Part shown: piece after piece, positions 34,824 through 43,373 of the stretch
How positions within the stretch are numbered: position 1 is the stretch's first letter
Layout: each line of letters begins with the position of its first letter
Assembly (NCBI GenBank): GCA_038524795.1
Contig: JBCBIJ010000003.1
Span: 1 to 64,000, forward strand
Reading direction: 5' to 3'
DNA length: 64,000 bases
Source: CALBPI01 sp038524795
GTDB taxonomy: Bacteria; Pseudomonadota; Gammaproteobacteria; Steroidobacterales; Woeseiaceae
Position numbers and translations under genes: made by a program
Notes under the pieces: generated by a model
Told to the model about the DNA's origin: nothing
What the model saw: the letters and a program-made list of their open reading frames with translations, nothing else
Database searches by the model: none

Positions 34824-35909
34824 GTGAACCGGGACCTGCTGCAGCTGTTTGTTGAATCGTTCGACACCACACCGACGCTTGAGGGCGCTGCCCCAGGCCG
34901 CGTCAATCTGATCGGCGAACACCTCGACTACAATGGCGGATCGGTTTTGCCCGCGACGCTGCCGATGACGCTGCGCGTGGCTATGCGACCGCGCGAGGAC
35001 ACTACAGTCCGTGTTGTCGCCGAGGGCTATCCCGACACGCCGCCGCGCGATCTCGGCGATGTCATGCGTGGCGACTGGTCCGACCATGCGCTCGCCGCGG
35101 TGCAGATGGGCAACGAAGTCGGACTGATGCAAGGTGGCGCCGACATCGCCATTCGCTCCGACATTCCAAGTGGCGCGGGACTCAGCTCTTCAGCTGCCCT
35201 GCTCGTCGCGCTGCTCAAGACCATGCGCTCAGCCGACGAGCACTGCCTGCTGGGCGACATCGATATTGCGCTGCTCGCCCAGCGCGTGGAACGCGAATAC
35301 ATCGGTGTGCCCTGCGGGATCATGGATCAGTTCACGGTCGCCGTCGGTGAGCCCGGCCAAGCGATTCTGCTGGACACCACGCGTCTGACACATCGTCTCA
35401 TTGCGCTGCCGACTTCGCACACGTTTGCGATCATTCACAGTGGCATCACGCGTGAGCTCACCGACGGCCGTTACGCTCGACGCGCCGAGGAATGCAAGCG
35501 CGCCGAGCAGATCTTCGACACAAAAGCCCTGTGTTCGCTCGACCTGGCGACGATCAAGGACTTGCCGCGCGTCGATCTTGCGCTACGCCGGCGCGCACGC
35601 CATTGCGTCACGGAACAACAGCGGGTAGTGGCTGCGGCCGCGGCGATGCGCCAAGGCAATGTCGTGGCACTCGGCGAACTCATGATCGAAAGCCACCGCT
35701 CGATGTGCAAAGACTTCGAGATGTCATTGCCCGCCATCGACTACCTGGTGGCCGACGCCGTCGAACAGGGTGCGGTTGGCTCCCGACTGACGGGCGGCGG
35801 GTTTGGTGGCTGCATTGTGTCTCTGGTCGAGAAGGGCCAGCTTGAGGTGTGGTCGCAGCGTCTGCTCGCACGCCACCCCGAGGCCTACTTCGTCGCGACG
35901 ACGGGTTGA
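34824..35909 (+). CDS. galK: Galactokinase
   Basis: A 361-residue GHMP-family kinase that phosphorylates galactose to galactose-1-phosphate (Leloir pathway). It shows the galactokinase signature GRVNLIGEHLDYN, the ATP-binding loop IPSGAGLSSSAALLVALL and the C-terminal GGGFGGCIVSL. The start is GTG at 34824 (MNRDLLQLFVESF). It lies just downstream of alpha-galactosidase, which supplies its substrate. No galT or galE is seen in the window, so later pathway steps must be elsewhere. Confidence 0.92.
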   Translation: MNRDLLQLFVESFDTTPTLEGAAPGRVNLIGEHLDYNGGSVLPATLPMTLRVAMRPREDTTVRVVAEGYPDTPPRDLGDVMRGDWSDHALAAVQMGNEVGLMQGGADIAIRSDIPSGAGLSSSAALLVALLKTMRSADEHCLLGDIDIALLAQRVEREYIGVPCGIMDQFTVAVGEPGQAILLDTTRLTHRLIALPTSHTFAIIHSGITRELTDGRYARRAEECKRAEQIFDTKALCSLDLATIKDLPRVDLALRRRARHCVTEQQRVVAAAAAMRQGNVVALGELMIESHRSMCKDFEMSLPAIDYLVADAVEQGAVGSRLTGGGFGGCIVSLVEKGQLEVWSQRLLARHPEAYFVATTG

Positions 35910-35910
35910 G

Positions 35911-35944
35911 TGCTTTAGCCGACTAGAAGAAGAACGCTAAAGCA
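35911..35944 (+). terminator. Inverted repeat after galK
   Basis: TGCTTTAGC at 35911-35919 and GCTAAAGCA at 35936-35944 form a perfect 9-bp stem with a 16-nt loop. It begins right after the galK stop and ends just before the next start. It has no U tract, so it may be a terminator or a leader structure of the following gene. Confidence 0.5.
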
Positions 35945-35954
35945 AACCGGTGCC

Positions 35955-37220
35955 TTGGCCGCTAGCCCTACGACGCACCGTGGGACTGCGGCCTTGGACT
36001 CACCCGACACAGACGGAGAATCGCGCTACGCGCAACTCTTGGAGCAACGGTTTCGTTTGCTCCGAATCTCACCGGCCCTTGAGGGCGAATTCCGTGCACA
36101 CCACCTGCGCGCCATTCGCACGCGCGTTATCGCCTGTTTTCTGACCTGTATCGCCTTGAGCATCGCGCTCACCATTCGCAACCACGGTGGCCACGCAGCG
36201 TCCGCACCGCCGGAACTCATAGACCATCTGCGTGTTTGGGTGCTTCGCCCCATCACACTGATGCTCGTCGTCACGGTTTTCGTGCCCAGCCTCTTTCACA
36301 AAGCCTGGCTCACTGTGACGCCGCCGAGCCTCGTCATCTCGGGCTCCATCGGTGCTTACAGCGTCGCGGGGCTGGTCGCAGGTGGCAACGCCGAGGCCTT
36401 CTTTAGCATGGTCATCGGCTTGTTTGGCGTGTACTTGCTCATGGGGTTGCTGTTCTGGCAACTGCTCACTGTGGGCTTGGCGCTCGTGGTCACCTACACC
36501 GCTAGTCTGGTGTTGCAGGGCGCGCCAGCCGAAGTCGTGCAGTACCAGTGCGCACTCATGCTTGCCGTGACGACGCTGGCAGCGGTATTCGATTACACCC
36601 TGGAGCACAGTCAGCGAACGGCCTTCTTGCAACGCCGCACCCTGGAAGAGATCGGTCGCCACGACGCACTGACGGGGCTGCAGAATCGGCGCGCGTTCGA
36701 CGAGGCGATCAGCATGCTTTGGCAACAAGGCATGCGTGACCGCCAACCCATCGGATTGCTGCTGCTGGATGTGGATCACTTCAAGCACTTCAATGATCAC
36801 TACGGCCATCAGGCCGGGGACCGCTGTCTGGCACAAATCGGCGCCATATTGCGCCAGACCGGCTCGAGGCCGTTCGACATTGCCGCGCGCGTCGGCGGTG
36901 AGGAGTTCGCGCTGATGCGCTACGGGTGCACGCGCGAACACCTGGCAGCAACCGCCGAGCAGATTCGCAGCCGTATTCAGGCGCTCGCAATGCCGCATGC
37001 CGCATCGCCGACCGGCGCGGTGGTTACCGTGAGTATCGGCGGCGTTTTGGTCCAGCCCGTCATGAATCGAACACCTCAAGGCATGATGCAGTTCGCCGAC
37101 GAATCGCTCTATGCAGCCAAGCACAATGGGCGTAATCAGGTGTTGATTCGGACTGAGGAGTACGAAAACGTCGTGACGGGATCGTTTCGCTCGGCGTCGA
37201 ATGCACGTCGCGATATGTGA
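35955..37220 (+). CDS. Membrane diguanylate cyclase (GGDEF), copy 1
   Basis: A 421-residue protein. An N-terminal cytoplasmic region (RYAQLLEQRFRLLRISPALEG) is followed by about six transmembrane helices (residues 55-215) and a GGDEF domain from RHDALTGLQNRRAF. The active loop is GGEEF (about residue 312) and RPFD five residues earlier fits the inhibitory I-site. The start is a TTG at 35955 with no clear ribosome-binding site, so the exact N-terminus is uncertain. It is closely related to the next gene in every region, implying tandem duplication. Confidence 0.9.
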   Translation: MAASPTTHRGTAALDSPDTDGESRYAQLLEQRFRLLRISPALEGEFRAHHLRAIRTRVIACFLTCIALSIALTIRNHGGHAASAPPELIDHLRVWVLRPITLMLVVTVFVPSLFHKAWLTVTPPSLVISGSIGAYSVAGLVAGGNAEAFFSMVIGLFGVYLLMGLLFWQLLTVGLALVVTYTASLVLQGAPAEVVQYQCALMLAVTTLAAVFDYTLEHSQRTAFLQRRTLEEIGRHDALTGLQNRRAFDEAISMLWQQGMRDRQPIGLLLLDVDHFKHFNDHYGHQAGDRCLAQIGAILRQTGSRPFDIAARVGGEEFALMRYGCTREHLAATAEQIRSRIQALAMPHAASPTGAVVTVSIGGVLVQPVMNRTPQGMMQFADESLYAAKHNGRNQVLIRTEEYENVVTGSFRSASNARRDM

Positions 37221-37338
37221 CGTCCCGACCAGACTGCGTTTTTACATAAGTCCGGCCCTCTGAAAGCGTGATGAGGTCGGTAGAGTTGCTGACATAAAAC
37301 CCGGAGGCTAACGCCATCTAGGGGACCCGAAGCCGCCA

Positions 37339-38565
37339 GTGACTGACAACGCGCCAAATGAGTCGCGCTACGCGCGCCAGCTCAAACGTCGATTTCCGAC
37401 GTTGCGCTTCGCGTCAGAGCTGGAATGCGAATACCGGGCCGAGCATCTCGCCACGATCCGCAACCGCGTGATCGCAAGCCTGCTGGTCGCGTTGACCTTC
37501 GTGCTCTGGCACGTGTTCGTCACAGGATCCGGCAGTTTCGGCGACACGGTCCCGCCATTGGCCGACAACCTGCGCGCCTGGGTGATGCGCCCGGTTGCGG
37601 TTGTGCTGCTGGTCTCTGCACTGCTTAGGAATTTCTACGCGCGCCACTGGCTGACGGTTGCACCCGTCCTGCTTGGGATTCTCGGTTCCGTGGGCGCATT
37701 CAACGTCGCCATGCTCGTCGCCAATGGCAACGTGCATGCGTTTATCAGCATGCTCACCGGCTTCTTCGGCGTCTACATGCTCATGGGGCTGCTCTTTTGG
37801 CAGCTCGTCGCCGTCGGCTCTGTACTGACGTTCGTGTTTGTCGCCAACCTCGTCTACGCGGGTGCGCCCATCGATGTGATTCAGGTTGAAGCGCCCACCA
37901 TGTTCACGGCCACAGCACTCGCCTGCGTGTTCATCTACAGCCTCGAGCACAGCCAGCGCACCGCGTTCCTGCAGCGCAAGGTGCTCGAGGAAATCGGCAA
38001 CCACGACGCGCTGACACAGCTCAAGAACCGCCGCGCCTTCGACGAGGCGCTGACCATGCTCTGGCAACAGGGCATCCGCGAAGGCAAGCCCGTTGGTCTC
38101 TTGTTGCTCGATGTTGACCACTTCAAGCCTTACAACGATCACTACGGCCATCAGGCCGGCGACCGTTGCCTGGCCGCCATTGGCACTGTGCTTCGCTGCG
38201 TGACCACGCGGCCCTTCGATATTGCGGCGCGTATTGGTGGCGAGGAATTCGCCGTACTGTTCTACAACTGCACCCACGAACATCTGGTCGCAACGGGTGA
38301 ACGACTCGTGCTAGGCGTGCAAGGCCTGGGCATCGAGCATGCGCGCTCGCCAGTTGCTGGGGAGCTCACGGCCAGCGTGGGCGGCGTGCTGGTCCAGCCG
38401 CAGACGGAACGCTCCTCACGCAGCCTGCTGCAGTTTGCCGATGAGGCGCTTTACACGGCCAAGAACCGCGGCCGCAATCGCGTCGTGATCGAACGCGATG
38501 GCTACGAGAACATCGTGACGGGTGCCTTCCGCGGCACGCAAATTCAGAAGCGGATTGTGGGCTGA
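37339..38565 (+). CDS. Membrane diguanylate cyclase (GGDEF), copy 2
   Basis: A 408-residue paralogue of the preceding gene with the same order: charged N-terminus (RYARQLKRRFPTLRFASELE), about six membrane helices, and a GGDEF domain (NHDALTQLKNRRAF). The GGEEF loop is near residue 299 and RPFD lies five residues before it. Both copies keep intact catalytic and I-site residues, so both should be active cyclic-di-GMP synthases. The start is GTG at 37339 without a good ribosome-binding site. A leader of 118 bp separates it from copy 1 and gave no confident riboswitch match. Confidence 0.9.
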   Translation: MTDNAPNESRYARQLKRRFPTLRFASELECEYRAEHLATIRNRVIASLLVALTFVLWHVFVTGSGSFGDTVPPLADNLRAWVMRPVAVVLLVSALLRNFYARHWLTVAPVLLGILGSVGAFNVAMLVANGNVHAFISMLTGFFGVYMLMGLLFWQLVAVGSVLTFVFVANLVYAGAPIDVIQVEAPTMFTATALACVFIYSLEHSQRTAFLQRKVLEEIGNHDALTQLKNRRAFDEALTMLWQQGIREGKPVGLLLLDVDHFKPYNDHYGHQAGDRCLAAIGTVLRCVTTRPFDIAARIGGEEFAVLFYNCTHEHLVATGERLVLGVQGLGIEHARSPVAGELTASVGGVLVQPQTERSSRSLLQFADEALYTAKNRGRNRVVIERDGYENIVTGAFRGTQIQKRIVG

Positions 38566-38575
38566 GCGGCTTTCG

Positions 38576-39013
38576 CTAATCCCCTTCTGCGCGCAGATAG
38601 CGCACGCGTTCCGAGCCAACGATCCTCCCAAGCTCTGGCAAGCGTTTGCCGTCAATCAGGACCGTCTCGTGCGCCGCACGAATCCGCTCGAACGGCTCCC
38701 TGATGTCTGCATAGCCTTGGTCGCCGAAGTACTCGACCGCGACGATGAAATCCCATTCACGCGTGTCCTCCGCCAGGTTTTCGATCAGCACATAGCTCTT
38801 GAAGAGCCCCTGCTCCACGGCAATGGCGTCCATCGCAAACCAGTTCTGCTCGATAAACTGCCGAAGCGCATCGGCTTGGCCGTCGGCCGCTTTCAAGTAG
38901 GTGTGCGTCCAGTTGCTGGTCGCCGCCTCTTCTGCGGCAGCCGCCGGCTCGGCGGCAACTCCCGGTAGAGCGTAAGCAAGCAGGGCAAATACAAGGAGAC
39001 GCTTTCGTAGCAT
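38576..39013 (-). CDS. Unknown secreted protein
   Basis: A 145-residue protein with a signal peptide (LRKRLLVFALLAYALPGVAA) and an alanine-rich spacer. The mature domain has the segments WTHTYLKAADGQADALRQFI and FIVAVEYFGDQGYADIREPFE. The pattern of a short alpha/beta domain with aromatic strand residues recalls dimeric alpha/beta-barrel (NIPSNAP or Dabb-like) proteins, but I cannot confirm that. It converges on the second GGDEF gene with 10 bp between stops. Function unknown. Confidence 0.7.
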   Translation of the reverse strand: MLRKRLLVFALLAYALPGVAAEPAAAAEEAATSNWTHTYLKAADGQADALRQFIEQNWFAMDAIAVEQGLFKSYVLIENLAEDTREWDFIVAVEYFGDQGYADIREPFERIRAAHETVLIDGKRLPELGRIVGSERVRYLRAEGD

Positions 39014-39270
39014 TTGCGGTTCTCACAGGCTCGGTAGCGGGATTGCCACCATTGACCGCGACCCTATCATGCGTGCACGCGATGCTGGCAGGAGTACGCT
39101 AAGCTCCTCTTAAAGAATGAGCGTGTGGCGTGAGATAGAACGTCATGTTGTGGCAGTGCCTTAGGCTGAACATTCAAACCGTAGTCGTGAATCCAGGTTG
39201 GATATGAAACACCGTCCGTTGCCAGTCCTTGCGCCGCGACACGCACATCTCGTTCGTACAGGGCGTCAGC

Positions 39271-39969
39271 ATGGAGGTAGCTAGAGTGGTTCCCGCACTT
39301 CGCGAGTCTGATCATCGAGCAGATGGTGAAACGCGCCACATCGCGCGTTGGTTGATGGCTGTCTTGGTCATCCTTGTGGCCGCCGGCTGCACACCCGTGC
39401 TTGTTCCTGAGAGTGACGTGGCGCAACCGATGCCACCAATGCAGAAGCCCGATTGGCCAGCGGGAACAGAGTGGCAACTGATGGCCAGGTGGCGGGTGAT
39501 GATCGACGGTGGCGGGGAGTTGTGGTGGCGAATCGACAAAAAGGGCAAAAGGACCTTTACCACGGTCGACAGCCGGGGTTGTCGACGAATGTACGAAGAC
39601 TGGTTTACCCCCCCGCTCATGTTTCGGGACTGTGACTTCGCCCGAGTTGACTTGGTGCAGGAGGTGGAACGCACCGGAGAAACTTGGCCGCTGCAGTTGG
39701 GACGTTCTTGGAGTTACACGGTTTCCGGCCTCGACCATCGAGGGACTCGGTGGCGAAGCAGGAAGGCCAAGTGCTTCGTGGACTCCGCTGTCCAAGTGAC
39801 CATCGAGGCCGGCTCATTTGATACTTACAAAGTCGTGTGCAGAAGCATGGGTGTCAGGGAGACCTGGTACATGTCACCGAGCCTTGGCACGTTCGCCATC
39901 TACATCAGAGAACCGGACGCCTACCAAACCGAATACATCGAGTATGTCGCTCTCGACCTGCCGGAGTAA
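39271..39969 (+). CDS. Unknown lipoprotein
   Basis: A putative lipoprotein of 232 residues as called, with lipobox VILVAAGC (Cys about 40 from this start). A proline-rich spacer (VAQPMPPMQKPDWPAG) and a soluble domain with several Trp and Cys residues follow. The N-terminus is uncertain: in-frame alternatives are TTG 39229 and ATG 39355, and none has a strong ribosome-binding site. ORFs on the opposite strand are treated as shadows. I do not recognise the family. It resembles small exported proteins that sit near cell-surface genes. Confidence 0.6.
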   Translation: MEVARVVPALRESDHRADGETRHIARWLMAVLVILVAAGCTPVLVPESDVAQPMPPMQKPDWPAGTEWQLMARWRVMIDGGGELWWRIDKKGKRTFTTVDSRGCRRMYEDWFTPPLMFRDCDFARVDLVQEVERTGETWPLQLGRSWSYTVSGLDHRGTRWRSRKAKCFVDSAVQVTIEAGSFDTYKVVCRSMGVRETWYMSPSLGTFAIYIREPDAYQTEYIEYVALDLPE

Positions 39970-40077
39970 CCGATACCGTTGGTGCCCAGCTGTTGCTACT
40001 GATCTACAGCGCACAGATTTCCTTCTGGGACTCAGCGAGAGCGCAACACCATAACTGACACGATCTGGGACGACTTC

Positions 40078-40404
40078 ATGCTCGCTGCGTTTATCATCTT
40101 CGCCATTGTGCTCGGCATCCTCCATGTGCTGCCGGAAACGAAGCACTTGGACAGCAATACGGCCATCGCAGCAGTGGTGCCGCCGCTGCTGCTGAACTGG
40201 CTCCTGACGATCGCCATATCGACTTTCCAGCTTCCGCCGATTCTGGCTGTCGCCGGCATCACACTCTACTTTTTTGTCCCGTTTCTCTGGCTGCGATTCA
40301 CACTCGGCGAATCGATGAAGGTGGCCTTCATCGCTGCGACGGTCACCGTTCTCACCGCCATTGTCGTGGGCGTCGGTTTCGATTTCTTGCTGACACAGGG
40401 ATAG
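40078..40404 (+). CDS. Small integral membrane protein
   Basis: A 108-residue very hydrophobic protein with about three transmembrane helices (residues 2-20, 30-55 and 57-105 in part) and few charged residues. No family signature is recognised. It is 29 bp before the RidA gene and in the same orientation. It may be co-transcribed, but no functional link is apparent. Confidence 0.55.
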   Translation: MLAAFIIFAIVLGILHVLPETKHLDSNTAIAAVVPPLLLNWLLTIAISTFQLPPILAVAGITLYFFVPFLWLRFTLGESMKVAFIAATVTVLTAIVVGVGFDFLLTQG

Positions 40405-40433
40405 CGCCGCGACCGGACCGCTTCTACACAGAT

Positions 40434-40874
40434 ATGCGCAAACACGTTAGCTCCGGTTCACCCTTTGAAGACCAGATCGGCTTTTCACGCGCGGTCCGCG
40501 TTGGGCCGATGGTGGCTATCTCGGGCACAGCCCCCATTGACGGGGACGGCGAGGTTTATGGCGAGGGGGATGCCTACGCTCAAACCCGTCGCTGCCTCGA
40601 ACTCATCGTTGAGGCAGCCTCTCAGGCCGGCATGGGCAGAGCCGAAGTCATCCGCACCCGAATCATGCTGACCGATATCAGCAACTGGGAAGCGGCGGCG
40701 CGGGCGCACCGCGAAGTATTCTCGGACGTGGCGCCGGCCTGTACCTTTGTTCAGGTGTCACGCTTTATTGATGAACGATGGCTCGTCGAGGTCGAAGCAG
40801 ACTGTGTCGATGACAAGCACGCCTCCTTGACTGCCGAGAAAGACCCGATCTACAACTCGAAGACGAACGCCTAG
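40434..40874 (+). CDS. RidA/YjgF/YER057c-family protein
   Basis: A 146-residue member of the RidA family, which hydrolyses reactive enamine/imine intermediates such as 2-aminoacrylate, or has related deaminase roles. Family features are the SGTAPIDGDGEV stretch, the QTRRCLELI helix, and VIRTRIMLTDISNWEAAARAHREVFSD. RidA proteins carry an Arg in this last segment, and R-T-R-I is present. The C-terminal 20 residues (DDKHASLTAEKDP) extend past the usual end. It is 14 bp before the DsbA-like gene and probably in the same transcript. Confidence 0.85.
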   Translation: MRKHVSSGSPFEDQIGFSRAVRVGPMVAISGTAPIDGDGEVYGEGDAYAQTRRCLELIVEAASQAGMGRAEVIRTRIMLTDISNWEAAARAHREVFSDVAPACTFVQVSRFIDERWLVEVEADCVDDKHASLTAEKDPIYNSKTNA

Positions 40875-40888
40875 GCCCAACGTACCTG

Positions 40889-41506
40889 ATGCGCTTCCTG
40901 TATGTCATGGACCCCATGTGCGGCTGGTGCTACGCGTTTCAGCCCGAGCTTGAGGGCTTCCTCGCACGACACCCTTCCGCTGAAGTCGACTGGATCATGG
41001 GCGGTCTCGCACCGGACACGAACGAGCCGATGGACGACGCGTTGAAGCAAACGATCGCTTCCTATTGGCACAAGATCGAAGCCGTCTCGCAGGTCACGTT
41101 CAACCACGACTTCTGGGAACGAAACACACCGTATCGCTCGACGTACGCGGCCTGCCGCGCGGTGATTGCCGCGGAGCGTCTCCGAAAGGTCAGTTCGGCA
41201 TCGATGGTGAAGTCGATACAGTCCGCCTACTACCAACACGCAAAGAATCCCTCGTTGGAAGACACGCTCGTCGCGTGCGCGAGCGATATCGGCTTTGACG
41301 CGGCTCAGTTCCTGGGGGCGCTGCGATCCGACGACACGGAGCAGCTATTCCAGCAGCACCTGAGCGTCGTACACCAACTGCAAGTCACTGGCTTTCCAGC
41401 GCTTTTTCTTACTGACGAGCAAAATCGTGCCTACCCACTCGCCGTGGGGTTTACGCCGACAGCAGAGTTGCACCAGCGCTTTGGCCAGATCACCGGCTCC
41501 AAGTAA
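40889..41506 (+). CDS. DsbA-family thioredoxin-fold protein
   Basis: A 205-residue protein with the active-site motif CGWC (residues 11-14) at the end of the first strand (MRFLYVMDPM). A cis-proline segment, QVTGFPALFL, is near residue 165. It lacks a signal peptide and so is cytoplasmic, unlike classical DsbA. It resembles the FrnE/DsbA-like isomerase group. The gene follows RidA by 14 bp. Confidence 0.88.
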   Translation: MRFLYVMDPMCGWCYAFQPELEGFLARHPSAEVDWIMGGLAPDTNEPMDDALKQTIASYWHKIEAVSQVTFNHDFWERNTPYRSTYAACRAVIAAERLRKVSSASMVKSIQSAYYQHAKNPSLEDTLVACASDIGFDAAQFLGALRSDDTEQLFQQHLSVVHQLQVTGFPALFLTDEQNRAYPLAVGFTPTAELHQRFGQITGSK

Positions 41507-41704
41507 CGCCGGGCAATCTCCCTGTAGTCCAGCCCAACAGCGGGCGGCAGACGGGCAATAGCCGTGGGTAACACCCACTACTTTGGCCGCGTTGGCGAGT
41601 CCCGAAAATACCTGGCGGAAACCACTGCGCTCTTTTGGTCGGCCGATAGGCCTCTCGCCTCTCGTGTTATAGAGTCTTGGCAATCGTGGCCGGTTTTGGT
41701 CTCT

Positions 41705-42526
41705 ATGACACGAAGAACGCTACTTGCAGGGAAGGGTAGTATAACGCCTGCGAACGGTCGACTTGCAGCCCCGGTGGCCGCAACGTTGTTTTTGATGTTG
41801 TGGTTACCGCTTGGGCAACACGAATTCCTCATACCGCATTGGATGAAGATCGGCACCTTTGCCGCACCGTTCTTGTTACTGGGGTATACGGCGACCACAT
41901 CCACTCGACCAAGCCTTTCGGATCCGCTAGCGGCCTCGTTGCTTCTGCTGGCCGCCTACATCGCCCACCAGTTCGAAGAGCACTGGATCGACGTGCTCGG
42001 TAACGAGTACGCGTTTCACGCCTACGTCAACGCACTGGTACGCGGCATTATCGGCACGGACGATCTGAGCGTGGCGCCACTGACGCCGACAGGCATTTTT
42101 GTGATCAACACGTCGTTGGTTTGGCTCGTCGGTGTGGCTGCGATCGTTCGCGCGCGAACCCATTGGTTTCCGGTGTTCGCGATGGCGGCTATTGCGCTCG
42201 TCAATGGCGCAACCCACATTATCGGCAGCATCGTCACACTCGCCTACAACCCCGGCCTGTTGACATCCGTCCTTCTGTTTCTTCCGCTGACGATCGTGTT
42301 CTATCGCAGGGTACTGCGTGAGAACCGGGCCTTGAAACTGCCAGTTTTCGCAAGCCTGATCTGGGCCGTGCTGGCGCACGTCTTGATGGTGGGCGGGATG
42401 TTGGCTGCGAACTTACTCGGTGTGATTCCTGAGGGGCTCTACTTTGTCGCGCTCGTGATGTGGTCGCTGCTGCCGCTCGTACTTTTTCTGGGCGCCTACA
42501 GAAACGACAGCGCCTGGAACGCCTGA
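41705..42526 (+). CDS. HXXEE-domain membrane protein
   Basis: A 273-residue multi-pass membrane protein (about seven helices) with the conserved acidic motif AHQFEEHWID, the HxxEE signature of this domain. The motif probably binds metal or is catalytic, but the function is unknown. The start at 41705 gives a Met just before a basic N-terminus (MTRRTLLAGKG); a frame start at 41564 adds 47 residues without a known domain. Its 3' end overlaps the convergent DAPG-hydrolase-like gene by 31 bp. Confidence 0.8.
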   Translation: MTRRTLLAGKGSITPANGRLAAPVAATLFLMLWLPLGQHEFLIPHWMKIGTFAAPFLLLGYTATTSTRPSLSDPLAASLLLLAAYIAHQFEEHWIDVLGNEYAFHAYVNALVRGIIGTDDLSVAPLTPTGIFVINTSLVWLVGVAAIVRARTHWFPVFAMAAIALVNGATHIIGSIVTLAYNPGLLTSVLLFLPLTIVFYRRVLRENRALKLPVFASLIWAVLAHVLMVGGMLAANLLGVIPEGLYFVALVMWSLLPLVLFLGAYRNDSAWNA

Positions 42527-43344
42527 TGGCGATGCGGGTCGTCGGCTTCCGTGTAACCCCGTAGCCGCTCGAGGAACAGGTCTCTGTCGTAGCCGACCTG
42601 CGCCACAGGTGACTGCGCCGCGTTCATCGACTTTTCGTAATCGAGCAGGATGCCCTGCTCCCGCTGCGCGAAGAGCGCAGGCAGGAAGTTCTCGAATGTC
42701 CCTACCTCGATCACGTTGTGCGTCTGCCAGGCTTCGAAGAATTCGGGCGAGAAGTGGCCTGTGATGCGTCGGTTAATCGATCGACCCAGGGCATTGTGTG
42801 CCGACACACCAATCACGATCTCATAGTGGTAATGCACGCCGAGGTGTTCGCCGCTCTCGACCACATCCTTAAAGTGGATGCGCAACATCATCACTGGCCC
42901 AAACGCCGGTAGCTGCTTGCCCATAGCCCATCCATCGGCGTCGCAGTAGTAGACCTTGAGCTTGTTGTTGACGGGGTATTTCCAGCCGTACTTGTCGTAC
43001 TGCATCGCCTCCTGAATCTCTATCGTCGCGCCGACCTTGGCCGTGTGGCCCGGCCCCACTTTTCCCGACAACGTGGCGCCGACATGATCAGACGGGTGCC
43101 AAAGAAGATAGCCCGGTACGAGTTGGCCTTGATAGCCTTCCACGTCCGCGAGCCGTACCTTGAGGCGCGTGAAGTTCAGAAACCACCAGTGCAACATCTC
43201 GGCACTGACGCCGCGGATCAGCGGGTGATTCAGTACCACGCAAAACTGACCGTTCGCTCGCTCGTGAATCTGAAAGAAGGCGTTATCGACCGATTTGAGC
43301 TTCCAACCGAAATCACGTTCCTCAGGCATCGTCAGCTTCGTCAT
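42496..43344 (-). CDS. DAPG-hydrolase-like (PhlG family) protein
   Basis: A 282-residue soluble protein whose features fit the 2,4-diacetylphloroglucinol hydrolase family: EMLHWWFLNF, the WHPSDHVG stretch, and HLGVHYHYEIVIGV with a His pair. PhlG cleaves a carbon-carbon bond with zinc; other members have unknown substrates. The start is set at ATG 43344, preceded by AAGGAG at 5 nt, since the GTG at 43350 overlaps that site. It diverges from the LysR gene only in function: both are on the minus strand, with the regulator upstream, ending 29 bp before it. Confidence 0.7.
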   Translation of the reverse strand: MTKLTMPEERDFGWKLKSVDNAFFQIHERANGQFCVVLNHPLIRGVSAEMLHWWFLNFTRLKVRLADVEGYQGQLVPGYLLWHPSDHVGATLSGKVGPGHTAKVGATIEIQEAMQYDKYGWKYPVNNKLKVYYCDADGWAMGKQLPAFGPVMMLRIHFKDVVESGEHLGVHYHYEIVIGVSAHNALGRSINRRITGHFSPEFFEAWQTHNVIEVGTFENFLPALFAQREQGILLDYEKSMNAAQSPVAQVGYDRDLFLERLRGYTEADDPHRHQAFQALSFL

Positions 43345-43373
43345 GCGCACTCCTTAGCATGGATTTGGGTCGC

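Noticed and set aside
37221..37338. Possible cyclic-di-GMP riboswitch between the GGDEF genes
   Set aside because: Some phrases (CCGGAGGC, GGGGACC) look suggestive but the GEMM core pattern could not be matched.
39067..39795. 242-residue minus-strand ORF opposite the lipoprotein at 39271
   Set aside because: No signal, no domain; the plus-strand frame has a lipobox and coherent composition.
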